Source: Hyperoodon ampullatus (taxonomy: Eukaryota; Chordata; Mammalia; Artiodactyla; Ziphiidae). Taken from it: DNA of 64,000 nucleotides. The position numbers and the translations under genes were made by a program. This document shows positions 1 to 12,019 of this stretch, piece by piece (the stretch's first letter is position 1; each line of letters starts with the position of its first letter). The DNA is taken from contig OX457061.1 of NCBI GenBank assembly GCA_949752795.1, forward strand, positions 29,392,425 to 29,456,424, given 5' to 3'. The notes under the pieces were generated by a model. That model was not told the origin of the DNA. It made no database searches and saw only the letters and a program-made list of their open reading frames with translations.

Positions 1-248
1 TAGTTCAGTGGATTTAGTGCTGCAGCCAAGAAAAAACTTTTTGTGAAAGGCTCATTTTGGGCTTATTTGTGGAATTATATTTAAAATATGCAGTCTGAAT
101 TGTGGCAGCATTTTGCTGTTGGAGCTTGGTACGGGAAATAAATACAGTTTTCTAAGAATATCTTTGAAGGTAAAATAGTGACATGGAGGATTTAAACATC
201 TTTGCTGTAAACCACAAATACCCTATAGCTATTCTATTTAACAGAAAT

Positions 249-295
<47 letters not shown>

Positions 296-315
296 GTGTG
301 TGTGTGTGTGTGTGT
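249..315. repeat. Compound (TA)n(AC)n(GT)n microsatellite
   Basis: A run of TA dinucleotides (about 249-273) passes directly into (AC)11 at 274-295 and then (GT)10 at 296-315. The AC and GT tracts are reverse complements, so 276-315 is a perfect 40-bp palindrome centred on the acgt at 294-297. Confidence 0.97.
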
Positions 316-316
316 T

Positions 317-1029
317 CTTTTGGATAATCAGTTTTTCCCAACAGATTTAAATGCAATACCTGTCAAATAGCATTTAAAGCAGCTGCAGATGTGTAAATTA
401 AATGCTCTGATCTGTTCTTCTATTTATCTTGTCAGTTTCCCAGTGAGCCACCTACTTAGCATTTTCTCTGTCTTCCCTATTTGAAAATTAACATATAGCA
501 TGAGAAAAAGCTGCTCTTAGATTTAAGGTTCTGCTCTGTGTTTTGAAAAGATAATTGTTAACATTGTGGCATTTCTGTTCCAATCTTGTTTATTTAACAT
601 CAAATAAAAGATAAAAGTTTCAAAAGGGTTATCTTAATCAGAATTCTCATTGAAAAGTATTTTTATACTTTTGCAATTAAAATTAATAAACTTTATTTTC
701 CTCTGTAGTTATAGAAACTGTCCAAAACTTACTTTAAAATGAATATTTTCATAATAAGCATGTCTGGATTCTCCAAGCGAAGTCTTTGGATTAATACAAA
801 CATTTATGATTTGATTCCTTTCTAGTATTTGATATATATGTATTCATCTGAGATACTACATATTAAAGTCTCTACATATATATATATGAACATACATAAA
901 ATGTGCTATTTAGATTTTATTTAATGCTATGTTCACTTTCTCACATCAATATCATAAGTTACAAAACATTTCAAATCCTGATTTATTTCATCATTTTAAA
1001 CTAACAGTGTCCTTGTAAGGGCATTTTGA
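317..1029. other. A+T-rich sequence, nothing recognised
   Basis: No gene, SINE or L1 motif was recognised here. The first 245 bases of the window are similar. The sequence is A+T-rich without a usable reading frame. Confidence 0.6.
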
Positions 1030-1030
1030 T

Positions 1031-1500
1031 TTATCCCATATATTGCTATTAAAAAATAATGCTGTAATGAGAATTTTTCATGATGATAGGAGAAATCTGT
1101 ATATTATTATTTATTTGCATGTTTAATTATTGCTATGATTGAACAGTTTTTTGTATATTATCAGCCATTTCTATTATTTTCTTTAGATTTCTTATTCATG
1201 TCCAACATATTTCCCCCCTGGATCATTAGTTTTGTTTTATGTTGAAGTTACTTGTATATTAAGTCCACCACACCCCATTTTGAGGACAAAATCAGACATA
1301 AATTAAAACATAATACAGCTAAAATATAGTATTACAAATTGTAACTCTTTTTATATATGTTGCATGTATTCTATCTTAGTTTATTGTTTACCTTCAATTC
1401 TGTTTGTGGTATTAAATGGTATAAAGTTTCTTTTTATTTATATAGTTGTCACTAACATTATACTTTTTTAAAAAAGACTTCTTCCTTTGATTGTATATAT
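1031..1500 (-). mobile_element. Old antisense L1 ORF2 3' fragment (L1M type)
   Basis: The plus strand reads like the complement of the end of an old mammalian L1 ORF2. It has ttgctatt followed by aataatgctgtaatga, then gattgaacag followed by tatcagccatttct, in the order seen in antisense L1M copies. The copy is very diverged, has no reading frame, and its outer limits are approximate. Confidence 0.45.
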
Positions 1501-1650
1501 GAAAAGGTATATCCTAAGTCAATGCCAAAGAAATAATGCCTTTCTTATGTATTAGATTTCAGTGGTTTCATTTTCATATAGTTTTTACATTTTAATTCAT
1601 CTTCTAGCTTCACTGGGTTAGTAATAGTTACAATAGACTCTCTCTTTTTT

Positions 1651-1831
1651 TTTTTGCGGTACGCGGGCCCCTCCCGTTGCGGAGCACAGGCTCCGGACGC
1701 GCAGGCTCAGCGGCCATGGCTCACGGGCCCAGCCGCTCCGCGGCACACGGGATCCTCCCCGACCGGGGCACGAACCCGCGTCCCCTGCATCGGCAGGTGG
1801 ACTCCCAACCACTGCGCCACCAGGGAAGCCC
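1651..1831 (-). mobile_element. CHR-type tRNA-Glu SINE, minus strand
   Basis: On the minus strand it runs from gggcttccctggtgg, through the tRNA-like A and B box region and the G+C-rich tRNA-unrelated body, to a short A-tail. It is flanked by a perfect 17-bp target duplication (tagactctctctttttt) at 1634-1650 and 1832-1848. Compared with the other copies it lacks about 16 bases near the 3' end, between two ggcctctc-like repeats, probably by slippage. The perfect duplication and well-kept CpG sites suggest a fairly young insertion. Confidence 0.97.
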
Positions 1832-1849
1832 TAGACTCTCTCTTTTTTA

Positions 1850-2500
1850 AATGTTACTTTCATAATACCACAAGGAGAGAACAGTGGGTGGGTGATTAAT
1901 TGGAAAACCTTTTTTGAGAAGGTCATTAATTAAACATTAATTTGATAATTAAAGAAACAATGTGTATAAAAAGTGCTTTGTGAATTTCAGAGCACTCTTT
2001 AAATGTTAGTTATCACTATTATTGATGCGACTAAATATTTTTCTTTTTTTTTTCTTCTCATATCACTAGTAATGAATGCTGGCAACACTAAATTATAATT
2101 CCCTCTCTGTAATCAGATCAAGCAGAAAAGTTATGGAAGGGTAATGAAAAGGAATATCATGCATTTGCAGTAGGGTTTATTTTACTTACTCTCTTGGAAT
2201 ATGCACCTGTAGCCCAGGTTAATGGTTTTTCTTTGTTTAAATAGTTTCATCTGTCTGTCCTTTCCTTTTCCACATGTAACACTTTTTTTGAAGGGAAAAG
2301 ACAAAGAATTATGTGGATGATTTTCCATTAAGAATGTTTATCTGTTGATATCTTACCCTGTATTTATTTACTACCTTTGTTATTGATAAACAAAGTACAA
2401 GTTGTAGTGGATATAGGTTGAATTTAATTAAAAATAAAAAAGACATTAAATAATTAAAATATATTAACAATGAAATTTTGTCTTAAAAATTTTATCCTTA
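1850..2500. other. A+T-rich sequence, nothing recognised
   Basis: No gene or repeat was recognised between the SINE and the L1 tail. Confidence 0.6.
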
Positions 2501-2516
2501 AAAATATATCTTTAAG

Positions 2517-2695
2517 AGCACAGGGAGATCAGCTCGGTGCTTTGTGACCACCTGGAGGGGTGGGATGGGGAGGGTGGGAGGGAGGGAGATGCATGAGGGA
2601 AGGGATGTGGGAACAGATGTATATGTATGACTGATTCACTTTGTTATAAAGCAGAAACTAATAAAAAAAAAATCCTAAAAAAAAAATATATATAT
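2517..2695 (+). mobile_element. 5'-truncated L1 3' end
   Basis: This is the last part of a young cetartiodactyl L1 3' UTR. It begins agcacagggagatcagctc, has the polypurine ggggtggga / gggagggtggga tract and the gattcactttgttataaagc motif, and ends in an A-rich tail. The 13-bp repeat atatatctttaag lies at 2504-2516 and 2696-2708 and is the likely target duplication. The same 3' end recurs in the elements at 6039-11668 (minus) and 53997-54435 (plus). Confidence 0.92.
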
Positions 2696-2708
2696 ATATA
2701 TCTTTAAG

Positions 2709-4030
2709 GAACTTTTACATGTTTAATCTCAAAATGAATAATTTCAAGCTTTCGTTGGTATGAGTCAAAAGTCTTTTGCAACTGCATTAACATTTAAATA
2801 TAAAAATTAGCCAATATTGAGACAAAGTTTCACTTTATATTAATATGATCCTGAAATAATAAAAAGGGTAGTGTATTTTTTAAACTGCTTTTAAATTCCT
2901 AAAAAATGAAGCTTTTGTATGGCTATGTGACCTGTGGTGCCACTCAGCAACTAGGAAATAAAACCTGTTGAGAAAGATGATTTTGCGAAATTACTGTTTC
3001 CATCTTTATATGTTTATCTCCTCTTTCCCAGGGCTTACCCTCCTCCAGGAATCTCAGAGTCTAGTTAATGTCTAAAGTCTCTGTAGCTGGCAAAAGCCTC
3101 CCTCCTTAGAAAATAGCTAAAGCTTAATGAATAAAAAATTACAAGGTATAACCCCTCACCTTTAAGGTTTACTTGTGTGCTATCTTTTCAATTATCATTG
3201 GTGAAGCAATTATTTCCCCTACTCTGATATCAGGAGCATTTTCAACCTGAACAGTACGTTGCAAAATGCTTATTCCTATACCAGGTAGGCAGATATAATA
3301 AATGGTATGCAGAAAGTTTTTTTCCTAACTCAGCAACTTGAGATAATTTGGATTTGCTAAACTTGGTATTATCATACAGCAGTGTATTGTACACAGTGAT
3401 ATTAATTATTTAAAGCTATACATATTATCAGTACAATGTCTGTCTCATTTTTCTGACTAATATTCTTGTCCCAAAGACCAGAGTCCCTGGTAAATAGGAA
3501 GTGCTTAATACATAATTTTTTTAATAAAACACTTAAACTTTTTGAAATTTTAGAAAAATGATATTACCTTATTTCTTGAAATACCCATCTTTTGTTTATT
3601 ATATTCATGCTTTTAAGCTAGATTTTCTAAAGAGCCCCAGAGCATAATGATATTAATTAATGATATATAATCCTGCACAGACTATCCTATACAGATAATC
3701 AGTCATTAAACACCTAATTTCCTTGGCCTACCTCTCTCAAGAGGAAAAAAACCCATCATGATTGTGCCAAAACATACTCTGCAATGAGTTCATTGCCTCA
3801 GGTGGCACTTAACCATATCCATGTCTTCTTTCCTAAGTCACAGGAATGCAATTTGCTGGCATCCCAATGGAGAAATCACAATAAGCTAGAGCTAGAAAAG
3901 CCACAAACTCATTCCTCGTCAGGAATTTGTTTGACTGCAGTATGTAAACCATGCTAACTAAAATTTTTATTTTTATTTTGTGTATGAGTGGGAAACCTTT
4001 AAAGGAAATTTAAGGAAGATAAGAAAACAG
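2709..4030. other. A+T-rich sequence, nothing recognised
   Basis: No gene or confidently assigned repeat was seen. Reading frames are short and carry no recognisable motif. Confidence 0.55.
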
Positions 4031-4039
4031 CAAAGGTTT

Positions 4040-4240
4040 ATGCTTTAGAGAAGTAAGTCAGTTTGGCTGCATTGTGGAGAACAAATTTGGGTGATGTAAG
4101 ACACAAGTAAGGAGGCCAATCATGGATAAAAGAAAAAGAAATTGAGGTCCAGACTGAGGAAGTCGTATTGGGAATGGAAAGAGTGGGATGGATTTGAGAA
4201 TGCCTGGGTGGTAACAGGGAAGCAAAAGCCCATAGTAAGC
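4040..4240 (+). repeat. Ancient medium-copy mammalian repeat (second part)
   Basis: The order tttggctgcattgtggagaa, aaggaggccaat and gtgggatggatttgagaa resembles a common old mammalian dispersed repeat remembered from other genomes (ctggctgct..gtggaga, then ggaggct..gcaat, then gatggattcgag). The family name was not assigned. The copy is diverged and its ends are approximate. The earlier part of what may be the same family is seen at 39680-40290. Confidence 0.4.
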
Positions 4241-4557
4241 CCTAAGTCTTGCTTTGCTTATTATTTATACATGAGAAAGAGCACACAGCATGGGGAAGAG
4301 GGTTGATGGAGTACATGATAAAGTTTAATCTCAAAATGTTTGTGGAGTTTTCTACATTGCAGACAATAGGACAATAGTGAAAGTAAAACCACAAAATAAA
4401 GACCACACACATAATCTTACTACCTATTTTTCATGTAGATACATTTATATAAAATCATGTATACATATAAATATATTAAAAATAAATTTGTGGTCATGCT
4501 ATTTAGATAGGCTTATAAACAGCTCTTTTCACTTAAATTGTATCATAAACATTGTTG

Positions 4558-4680
4558 TAGTAAGCTCAGTCTTCCATAACAAAATACCGTGAGCTGAGTG
4601 ACTTAACAGAAATTTACTGTCCCATAGTTTGGAGGCTGGAAGTCTGATATCAAGGTGCCATCATGGTCAGGTTCTGGAGA
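4558..4680 (-). repeat. MLT1-like LTR fragment (antisense)
   Basis: The plus strand reads ccataacaaaataccgtgag, then aacagaaatttactg and ggaggctggaagtctgatat followed by caaggtg. This is the complement of the 3' end of an MLT1 (ERVL-MaLR) solo LTR. Only about the last 120 bases of the LTR are recognisable. It is a non-coding relic of an ancient endogenous retrovirus-like element. Confidence 0.75.
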
Positions 4681-4689
4681 GAGTTTGAT

Positions 4690-6023
4690 TAATGTGCTTT
4701 AGCAAGGGAGAAATAATACCAGAGGAGTCATGAAATGTTTCAAAAGGGAAGGAACCAAGGACAGTGCTTGCAAGATTTGGAGGGAGGACGGCTAGAGTTA
4801 ATCACACGAGCCCTTTTGGAGTTACTCCTAGATCAGCATATCTGTATCTTGTACCTTGGCAAGTTTAATTACTGACTAGAGTGTATTCTTATACGTATAG
4901 AAATGCCGCTCTGAGAATGTCTTTATACATGTCGTATGCATAGCTATCTGATTGTTAATTCTAAATGTTCAGGTAAGTCTAATGCTTTTAAGTCTCAACT
5001 GAAATGAGTGCATCCAGTACACATGAATCATACATTCTAAAAGGGGGGAAAAAGAGAGCAGTGACAAAACAGACTTCTAGATTTATGGAGAATGTATGCT
5101 ACTTTGAGACCATATGTATTAAAACTTCCCAGACAATGGGAACATTTTAATCCTTTTAATAAAAGAATCTTGTCAGTGACAAATGGAGAAACAAGTTGTT
5201 ATAATTAAGACATACAGAACTACCATGAGAAATCACTTGATTCCATACATGTGTCATTTGATTTATAAGAAGCCTTATTATACAAGGTATATAAGAGCCG
5301 GATGTTAAATTACCATTCTTGATTTGAAGAGAAACGGAACAACCTTGGTCTCAAAATTTATGCAGATCAGGAAAACAAGAAATAGAACGTCATTTTATTC
5401 CTCTTACTAAATTTCTGTTTCTGACAATTTGCTCAGCAATATACTGGCAATAGTTTTTTATTCAGATACATGCCATCAATTTACTGTCCCTGTTTTGGAA
5501 ATCTGGATTAAAGATTGACTAGTACCATTCAGTCACCTGTGGCCATACTTAAAAGCCAATAATACGCTGAAATAATTTTATTTTTACTTACACTAATTTC
5601 CAAAAGAGAGAACTCAAGGTCTTCTAGATACAAATGAGAATTTATCAAACAGATTGTAAGTTTATTGCTTGTTTTAAAAGACAGGATTATTGAACTTCTA
5701 CTTTTATGTATAAATTAACTGCAGTGATAATTGCCATTCTACTTTAAACAACAGGAAAAATGGACAAATATGTGAAACCACATTTTATTCAGACACTGGA
5801 AAACAGGAAGCACAGGATTGTGATTTCAGACAAAAGAGAAATAAATGATCGCCTTTAGATTATTAGCTGAAGGAGCTTTCCAGGTTCTAGAGCAGGGAGA
5901 GAGAATACAAAAATAGTGTCAGCATTGTGAATTTGAGAAGACAGAGACCAGAGTTCAAGGAGGAAGAGGTAGTGAAAAGTTGGGGGGCAGAGTGCTAAAC
6001 AAAATGGCAACTCTTAACATATG
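4690..6023. other. A+T-rich sequence, nothing recognised
   Basis: No gene or confident repeat was seen. The final part (from about 5940) may be the 5' side of the older L1 that resumes after the minus-strand L1, but this could not be shown. Confidence 0.5.
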
Positions 6024-6419
6024 CAGAGTAATTCCTTTTTTTTTTTTCTTAACGTCTTTATTGGAGTATAATTGCTTTACAATGGTGTGTTAGTTTCTGC
6101 TTTATAACAAAGTGAACCAGCTATACATATACATATATCCCCATATCTCCTCCCTCTTGCTTCTCCCTCCAACCCTCCCTATCCCACCTCTCTAGGTGGT
6201 CACAAAGGACTGAGCTGATCTCCCTATGCTATGCGGCTGCTTCCCACTACCTATCTATTTTAAATTTGGTAGTGTATATATCTCCATGGCACTCTCTCAC
6301 TTCATCCCAGTTTACCCTTCCCCCACCCTGTGTCCTCAAGTCCATTCTCTACGTCTGCGTCTTTATTCCTGTCGTACCGCTAGGCTCTTCAGGACCCTTT
6401 TTAAAATTTTTTTTTTAGA

Positions 6420-9400
6420 TTCCATATATATGTGCTAGCATGCGCTATTTGTTTTTCTGACTTCACTCCGTATGACAGGCTCTAGATCCATCCACCTCAC
6501 TACAAATAACTCAATTTCATTTCTTTTTATGGCTGAGTAATATTCCATTGTATATATGTGCCACATCTTCTTTATCCATTCATCTGTCATTGGACATTTA
6601 GGTTGCTTCCATGCCTTGCTATTGTAAATAGACCTGCAATGAACATTGTGGTACATGACTTTATTTGAATTATGGTTTTCTCAGGGTATATGCCCAGTAA
6701 TGGGATTGCTGGGTCATATGGTAGTTCTATTTTTAGTTTTTTAGGGAATATCCATACTGTTCTCCATAGTGGCTGTATCAATTTACATTCCCACCAACAG
6801 TGCAAGAGGGTTCCCTTTTCTCCACACCCTCTCCAACATTTTTTGTTTGTAGATTTTTTGATGATGGCCATTCTGACTGGTGTGAGGTGATACCTCATTG
6901 TACTTTTGATTTGCATATCTCTAATGATTTAGTGATGTTGGGCATCCTTTATGTATTTGTTGGCATTCTCTATATCTTCTTTGGAGAAATGTCTATTTAG
7001 GTCTTCTGCCCATTTTTGGATTGAGTGGGTTGTTTTTTTGATACTGAGCTACATGAGCTGCTTGTATATTTTGGAGATTATCCTTTGTCAGCTGCTTCAC
7101 TTGCAAATATTTTCTCCCATTCTGAGGGTGGTCTTTTCGTCTTGTTTAAGTTTTCCTTTGTTGTGCAAAAGCTTTTAAGTTTCATTAGGTCCCATTTGTT
7201 CATTTTTGTTTTTATTTCCACTTCTTTAGGACGTGAATCAAAAAGGATCTTACTGTGATTTATGTCACAGAGTGTTCTGCCCATGTTTTCCTCTAAGAGT
7301 TTTATAGTGTCTGGCCTTACATTTAGGTCTTTAATCCATTTGGAGTTTATTTTTGTGGATGGTGTTAGGGACTGTGCTAATTTCATTCTTTTATATGTAG
7401 GTGTCCAGTTTTCCCAGCACCACTATTGAAGAGGCTGTCTTTTCTCCATTGTATATTTTTGCGTCCTTTATCAAAAATAAGGTGACCATATGTGCATGGG
7501 TTTATCTCTGTGATTTCTATCCTGTTCCTTGATCTATATTTCTGTTTTTGTGCCAGTACCATAATGTCTTGATTACTGTAGCTTTGTAGTATAGTCTGAG
7601 GTCAGGGAGACTGATTCCTCCAGCTCAGTTTTTCTTTCTCAAGATTGCTTTGGCTATTTGGGGTCTTTTGTGTTTCCATACAAATTGTGAAATTTTTTTG
7701 TTCTAGTTCTGTGAAAAATGCCATTGGTACTTTGATAGAGATGGCATTGAATCTGTAGATTGCTTTGGGTAGTAGAGTCATTTTCAAAATGTTGATTCTT
7801 CCAATCCAAGAACATGGTATATCTCTCCATCTGTTTGTATCGTCTTTAATTTCTTTCATCAGTGTCATATAGTTCTCTGCATACACGTATTTTGTCTCCT
7901 TAGGTAGATTTATTCCTAGGTATTTTATTCTTTTTGTTGTCACGGCAAATGGGAGTGTTTCCTTAATTTATCTTTCAGATTCTTCGTCATTACTCTATAG
8001 GAATGCAAGAGATTTCTGTGCATTAATTTTGTATCCTGCTACTTTACGAAATTCATTAATTAGCTCTAGTAGTTTTCTGCGTCTTTAGGAATCTCTATGT
8101 ATAGTATCATGTCATCTGCAAACAGTGACAGATTTACTTCTTCTTTTCTGATTTGGATTCCAATTATTTCTTTTTCTTCTCTGATTGCTGTGGCTAAAAC
8201 TTCCAAGACTATGTTGAATAATAGTGGTGAGAGTGGGCAACATTGTCTTGTTCCTGATCTTACTGGAAATGGTTTTAGTTTTTCACCATTGAGAACGATG
8301 TTGGCTGTGGGTTTGTCATATATGGCCTTTATTATGTTGAGGTAAATTCCTTCTATGCCTACTTTCTGGAAGGTTTTTATCATAAATGGGTGTTGAATTT
8401 TGTCAAAAGCTTTTTCTGCATCTATTGAGGTGATCACATGGTTTTTCTCCTTCAGTTTGTTATATGGTATATCACATTGGTTGATTTGCGTATATTGAAG
8501 GATCCTTGCATTCCTGGGTTAAACTTCACTTGATCATGGTGTATGATCCTGTTAACGTGCTGCTGGATTCTGTTTGCTAGTATTTTCTTGAGGATTTTTG
8601 CATCTATGTTCATCAGTGATATTGGCCTGTAGTTTTCTTTCTTTGTGACATCCTTGCCTGGTTTTGGTATCAGGGTGATGGTGCCCTCATAGAATGAGTT
8701 TAGGAGTGTACCTCCTGCTGCTATATTTTGGAAGAGTTTGAGAAGGATAGGTGTTAGCCCTTCCCTAAATGTTTGATAGAATTCGCCTGTGAAGCAGTCT
8801 GCTCCTCGGCTTTTGTTTGTTTGAAGACTTTTAATAGCAGTTTCAATTTCAGTGCTTGTGATTGGTCTGTATATATTTTTTATTTCTTCCTGGTTCTGTC
8901 TCGGAAGGTTGTGCTTTTCTAAGAATTTGTCCATTTTATTGGCGTATATTTGATTGTAGTAATCTCTCATGATCCTTTGTATTTCTGCAGTGTCAGTTAT
9001 TACTTCTTTTTCATTTCTAATTCTATTGATTTGAGTCTTCTCCCTTTTTTTCTTGATGAGTCTGGCTAATGGTTTATTAATTTTGTTTATCTTCTCAAAG
9101 AACCAGCTTTTAGTTTTATTGATCTTTGCTATTGTTTCCTTCATTTCGTTTTCATTCATTTCTGATCTGATTTTTAGGATTTCTTTCCTTCCGCTAACTT
9201 TGGGGGTTTTTTGTTCTTCTTTCTCTAATTGTTTTAGGTGTAAGCTTAGGTTGTTTATTTGAGATGTTTTTTGTGTTTTGAAGTAGGATTGTATTGCTAT
9301 AAACTTCCCTCTTAGAACTTCTTTTGCTGCATCTCATAGATTTTGGGTCATCGTGTTTTCATTGTCATTTGTTTTTAGGTATTTTTGGATTTTCTCTTGG

Positions 9401-10194
9401 ATTTCTTCAGTGATCTGTTGGTTATTAAGTAGTGTATTGTTTAGCCTCCCTGTGTTTATATTTTTTACACATTTTTTTCTGGAAATTGATATCTAGTCTC
9501 ATAGCGTTGTGATCAGAAAAGATACTTGATACGATTTCAGTTTTCTTAAATTTACCAAGGCTTGATTTGTGACCCAAGATATGATCTATCCTGGAGATAG
9601 TTCCATGAGCACTTGAGAAGAAAGTGTTTTCTGTTGTTTCTGGATGGAATGTCATATAAATATCAATTAAGTCCATCTTGTTTAATGTATCATTTAAAGC
9701 TTGTGTTTCCTTTTTTATTTTCATTTTGGATGATCTGTTCATTGGTGAAAGTAGGATGTTAAAGTTCCCTACTATGATGGTGTCACTGTAGATTTCCCCT
9801 TTTATGGCTGTTATCATTTGCTTTATCTATTGAGGTGCTCCTATGTTGGGTGCATAAATATTTACAATTGTTATATCTTCTTCTTGGATCAATCCCTTTA
9901 TCATTATGTAGCGTCCTTCTTTGTCTCTTATAATAGTCTTTATTTTAAAGTAATTTTGTCTGATATGAGAATTGCTACTCCTGCTTTCTTTTGATTTCCA
10001 TTTGTATGGAATATCTTTTTCCATACCCGCACTTTCAGTCTGTATGTGTCCCTAGGTCTGAAGTGGGTCTCTTGTAGACAGCAAGTATATGAGTACTGTT
10101 TTTGTATCCATTCAGCCAGTCTGTGTCCTTTGGTGGGAGCATTTAATCCATTTACATTTAAGGTAATTACCAATATGTATATTCCTATTACCAT
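6420..10194 (-). pseudogene. L1 ORF2 (endonuclease / reverse transcriptase), broken
   Basis: L1 ORF2 encodes the nuclease and polymerase for target-primed reverse transcription. The start (10194) leads into LVITLNVNGLNAPTKGHRL, the usual N-terminus of the endonuclease, followed by the QETHF box. At about 9760 the usual GDFN box reads GNFN, replacing a catalytic Asp by Asn. The SDHN box is still seen near 9520. The reverse transcriptase segment at 8452-9159 holds LIPKPGKD and YRPISLMN, and the FADD catalytic box survives at 8111-8122. C-terminal pieces lie at 7602-7943, 7078-7386, 6587-6916 and 6435-6656. These pieces fall in different frames, so at least several frameshifts and stops separate them. 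It cannot make a full-length protein. Confidence 0.95.
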
Positions 10195-10252
10195 TTTCTT
10201 AATTGCTTTGGGTTTGTTATTGTAGGTCTTTTCCTTCTCTTGTGTTTCCTGC

Positions 10253-11130
10253 CTAGAGAAGTTCCTTTAGCATTTGTTGTAAAGCTGGTTCAGTGGTGCT
10301 GAATTGTCTTAGCTTTTGCTTGTCTGTTAAGGTTTTAATTTCTCCATCAAGTCTGAATGAGATACTTGTTGGGTAGAATAATCTTGGTTGTAGTTCTTTC
10401 CCTTTCATCACTTTAAATATGTCCTGCCCTACCCTTCTGGCTTGCAGAGTTTCTGCTGAAAGATCAGCTGTTAACTTTATGGGGATTCCCTTGTGTGTTA
10501 TTTATGTGTTTCCCTTGCTGCTTTTAATATTTTTTCTTGTATTTAATTTTTGATAGTTTGATTAATACGTGTCTTCGCATGTTTCTCCTTGGATTTATCC
10601 TGTATGGGACTCTGCACTTCCTGGACTTGATTAACTATTTCCTTTTCCATATTAAGGAAGTTTTCAACTATAATCTCTTCAAATATTTTCTCAGTCCCTT
10701 TCTTTTTCTCTCTTCCTCTGGGCCCCCTATAATTCAAATGTTGGTGTGTTTAATGTTGTCCCAGAGGTGTCTGAGACTGTCCTCAATTCTTTTCATTCTT
10801 TTTTCTTTATTCTGCTCTCCAGTAGTTATTTCCACTATTTTATCTTCCAGGTCACTTATGTGTTCTTGTACCTCAGGTATTCTGCTATTCTGATTCCTTC
10901 TAGAGAATTTTTAATTTCATTTATTGTGTTGTTCATCACTGTTTGTTTGCTCTTTAGGTCTTCTAGGTACTTGTTAAACGTTTCTTGTATTTTCTCCATT
11001 CTATCTCCAAGATTTTGGATCATCTTTACTACCATTATTCTGAATTCTTTTCAGGTAGACTGCCTATTTCTTCTTCATTTGTTTGGTCTGGTGGGTTTCT
11101 ACGTTGCTCCTTCATCTGTTGTGTGTTTCT
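10253..11130 (-). pseudogene. L1 ORF1 (RNA-binding coiled-coil protein), broken
   Basis: ORF1 normally makes a trimeric coiled-coil RNA chaperone. The gene lies upstream of ORF2 on the same strand, and its ctctag terminus is kept at about 10253. A surviving frame (10543-10737) contains the EKIFEEIIVENF motif of the central RNA-recognition region. The start region near 11130 aligns with the ORF1 start of the plus-strand copy at 51247, but the ATG and following codons are mutated. Several stops break the coiled-coil part. Long frames on the opposite strand over this region (10537-11361) are antisense readings. Confidence 0.88.
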
Positions 11131-11139
11131 CTTCTTAAC

Positions 11140-11668
11140 TTACTGTGTTGGGGGTCTCCTTTTCACAGGCTGCAGGTTCATAGTTCCCGTTGTTTCTGGT
11201 TCCTGCCCCCACTGGCTAAGGTTGGTTCAGTGGGTTGTGTAGGCTTCCTGGTGGAGGGGAGTAGTGCCTGTGTTCTGGTGGATGAGGATGGATCTTGTCT
11301 TTATGGTGGGCAGGACCATGTGTGGTCGTGTGTTTTTGGGGTGTTTGTGACCCTATTATGACTTTAGGCATCCTCTCTAATGGGTGGGGTTGTGTTCCTG
11401 TCTTACTAGTTGTTTAGTATACGGTGTCCAGCACTGTAACTTGCTGTTCGTTGAGTGGAGCTGTCTCTTAGCATTGAGATGGAGATCTCTGGGAGAGCTT
11501 TCACCGTTTGCTATTACGTGGAGATAGGAAGTCTTTGCTGGGCCCATGTCCTGAACTCGGCTCTCCGACCTCAGACGCACTGGCCTGACACCCGGCCGGA
11601 GCACCAATACCCTGTCAGCCCCACGGCTCCTGCATAAAGGGGATATATACAGGAATATAGAGCAACTC
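11140..11668 (-). promoter_or_regulatory. L1 5' UTR (partial)
   Basis: About 500 bases upstream of L1 ORF1 on the minus strand, G+C-richer than the flanks. It is homologous to 50755-51240 of the other L1, sharing ctcccagagatctccatctc and the caccagacaa / ccagcaag order. In intact L1s this region holds the internal promoter. Promoter activity here is not shown. The 5' end is the element boundary set by the target duplication. Confidence 0.75.
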
Positions 11669-12019
11669 CAGAGTAATTCCTTTAAATTTTTGGATAAGTA
11701 CTGGCTTGCACCCACATGAGCTAAAACTCCATAATGCCAGGAAAATAAGTTCCAGAAAGGCTGAAAAATTTCCTGTTTTCCCAAGTGTTGGGAGGGATTT
11801 GTGTTCCTACCAGGTAGAAAAATACCTTTGTAAGTCCTCAGAACTGCCACAACTTAATAATGGGCCTAAGTCAGTGGGAGAGTAAATGCTGCTCTGAGTC
11901 TATTTTAACAGCTTTGACGGGATCACACTAATCCCAAGGCATTTGTCAGTGTGCCATGAAAAAGTCCAATGCACACTGAATGAATACAAGAAAATCTAGC
12001 ACTCAACAATCTCAACTTC

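Larger units (their letters stand above)
6039..11668 (-). mobile_element. Near-full-length decayed L1 retrotransposon, minus strand
   Basis: The plus strand begins with a T-run and the complement of the L1 3' UTR. ORF2, ORF1 and about 500 bases of 5' UTR follow in reverse. The 15-bp repeat cagagtaattccttt at 6024-6038 and 11669-11683 is a perfect target duplication, so both ends are original and the element is 5.63 kb. This is shorter than intact mammalian L1s, mostly for lack of 5' UTR. Its 3' UTR matches the plus-strand tails at 2517-2695 and 53997-54435. Several frameshifts and stops make it non-autonomous. It appears to have landed near the 5' side of the older L1 that continues at about 11990. 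Confidence 0.97.

Noticed and set aside
6061..6110. AATAAA signals near L1 ends as host polyadenylation sites
   Set aside because: They belong to L1 3' ends (also at 54412-54420 and 18228-18235).
8452..9159. 235-codon minus-strand frame as a host gene
   Set aside because: LIPKPGKD and YRPISLMN motifs identify it as a piece of L1 reverse transcriptase, flanked by broken frames of the same element.
11377..11850. 157-codon minus-strand frame
   Set aside because: It runs through L1 5' UTR and into the flank across the target duplication, so it is not a gene.
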